From Bacteroidales bacterium (lineage in GTDB: Bacteria; Bacteroidota; Bacteroidia; Bacteroidales; F082), in the NCBI GenBank assembly GCA_028696715.1, contig JAQVGO010000007.1:1-53757 (forward strand): a stretch of DNA of 53,757 nt, read 5' to 3'. The notes beneath the pieces were generated by a model, which did not search any database, was not told the DNA's origin, and worked only from the letters and a program-made list of their open reading frames with translations. Positions 52,886 to 53,757 of the stretch are shown one piece after another; the stretch's first letter is position 1; each line of letters starts with the position of its first letter. Both the position numbers and the translations under genes were made by a program.

Positions 52886-53757
52886 ATGCAAAAATATATC
52901 GGCATCTTCTTCATTTTCATGCTTTTGTCGCTGAATCAGGTTTTTGCCACACATCAAAGAGCTGCCGAAATCACTTACAAATGGCTTGGGGGATTAACGT
53001 ATGAAATCACCATCACGATGTACACCTACACCCCAAGTCCGGCCGATGACGACAGGGTGTATCTGCCAATCCAGTGGGGCGATAATACCATTGATGATAT
53101 TCCACGTATCATCTTCAGGGCATTGCCCAACAACTACACCCTGAATATTTACAGGATGAATCATACCTATCCGGCAGCGGGAAAATTTACCATCAGTGTG
53201 GAGGATCCCAACCGTAATTTTGGCGTGATCAATATCCCCAATTCAGTGAATGTGCCCATGTATGTGGAAAGTGAATTGACCATTAATCCTTTTCTTGGCA
53301 ACAACAATTCTGTCAGACTACTCAATCCTCCAATTGATCAGGGTTGTGTAGGCAAACTATTTGTTCACAATCCATCAGCTTACGATCCGGATGGCGATAG
53401 TTTAAGTTTCAGGCTTGTAAATTGCAAAGGTGCAGAAGGCCTTGATATCCCTGGATTTACGCAACCACAAGCCAGTAATAGTTTTTCGATTGATCCGATA
53501 AGTGGCGAACTCTATTGGGAGAATCCCGTTTTGCAGGGCGAATATAATGTGGCTTTTATCGTTGAAGAATGGCGGGCAGGCATCAAAGTTGGGTCAGTAA
53601 TACGGGATATGCAAATCCTGATTGGTGCCTGTGCCAATAATCCACCCGAAATTATCAGCCTGGCTGATACCTGTGTTGTAGCAGGCACTCCGCTTAGTTT
53701 CGATGTTAAGGCTATTGATCCTGACGGAAACGCACTGAGTATAACAGCCAGCGGTGG
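52886..53757 (+). CDS. Large secreted protein with cadherin/Ig-like repeats, gliding/type IX-associated (partial, 3' end outside the window)
   Basis: ATG 52886 opens a frame with no stop for 290 codons to the window edge. A signal peptide (MQKYIGIFFIFMLLSLNQVFA) is followed by THQRAAEITYKWLGGLTYEITITMYTY, the characteristic mature start of Bacteroidota T9SS type B/gliding-associated surface proteins. Further on, AYDPDGDSLSFRL and AIDPDGNALSITAS are calcium-binding cadherin/PKD-like repeat starts. The C-terminal sorting domain, if present, lies beyond the window. It is divergent from the Rel/SpoT gene. Confidence 0.88.
   Translation, partial: MQKYIGIFFIFMLLSLNQVFATHQRAAEITYKWLGGLTYEITITMYTYTPSPADDDRVYLPIQWGDNTIDDIPRIIFRALPNNYTLNIYRMNHTYPAAGKFTISVEDPNRNFGVINIPNSVNVPMYVESELTINPFLGNNNSVRLLNPPIDQGCVGKLFVHNPSAYDPDGDSLSFRLVNCKGAEGLDIPGFTQPQASNSFSIDPISGELYWENPVLQGEYNVAFIVEEWRAGIKVGSVIRDMQILIGACANNPPEIISLADTCVVAGTPLSFDVKAIDPDGNALSITASG

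Overview
The window looks like chromosomal DNA of a Bacteroidota (Bacteroidetes) member. Three independent signs agree. Many starts are preceded by the -7 box TAnnTTTG typical of this phylum. Two proteins carry marks of type IX secretion (a C-terminal sorting domain at 32172-33431 and a gliding/type-B-like start at 52886). The conserved clusters CBS/nadK/DUF6089/uppS/bamA/ompH/ompH and rimP-nusA-infB have a Bacteroidota-like layout. There is no rRNA, CRISPR array or intact insertion sequence; one tRNA and one small non-autonomous mobile element are present.

Left part (1-10.8 kb): central carbon metabolism. A 2-oxoacid:ferredoxin oxidoreductase (korA-korB, minus strand) lies across an intergenic region from a stand-alone 2x[4Fe-4S] ferredoxin and an NAD-linked 2-oxoglutarate dehydrogenase operon (sucA-sucB-nadB-gamma carbonic anhydrase). 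The cell therefore seems to have both a ferredoxin-linked and an NAD-linked route for 2-oxoglutarate oxidation. A zinc membrane protease follows.

10.8-16.1 kb: cell-envelope genes. A frameshifted lipoprotein and two small outer-membrane barrel proteins precede a minus-strand operon: ECF sigma factor, probable anti-sigma factor, adhesin-like beta-solenoid protein, head-GIN protein.

16.4-26.4 kb: a long minus-strand outer-membrane biogenesis cluster: rsgA, CBS protein, an Omp85-like protein, nadK, DUF6089 protein, uppS, bamA and two ompH/skp genes. A 290-bp MITE-like element with perfect 15-bp ends and a 6-bp target duplication has landed exactly in the stop codon of the Omp85-like gene and rebuilt a stop.

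26.6-37.7 kb: a PrsW-like membrane protein lacking the catalytic residues, dprA, a glycosyltransferase, a hemerythrin-type protein overlapping a LuxR-type regulator with a degenerate receiver, flavodoxin, a small membrane protein, and a three-gene HmuY/TonB-receptor/HmuY locus in which one HmuY-like paralogue carries a type IX sorting domain and the other a lipobox. lgt follows. This stretch reads as an iron/heme and O2/NO-response neighbourhood.

37.7-39.7 kb: a compact AT-rich restriction-modification pair, convergent and overlapping by 12 bp. The methyltransferase has an N-terminal helix-turn-helix, and its promoter is followed at once by three tandem 10-bp repeats, suggesting autoregulation.

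39.8 kb to end: a DUF2723 membrane glycosyltransferase, tRNA-Gln, the rimP-nusA-infB operon with a leader hairpin, purA, a Fur-family regulator with a 14-bp palindrome upstream, a Rel/SpoT enzyme, and the first 290 codons of a large secreted protein cut by the window edge.
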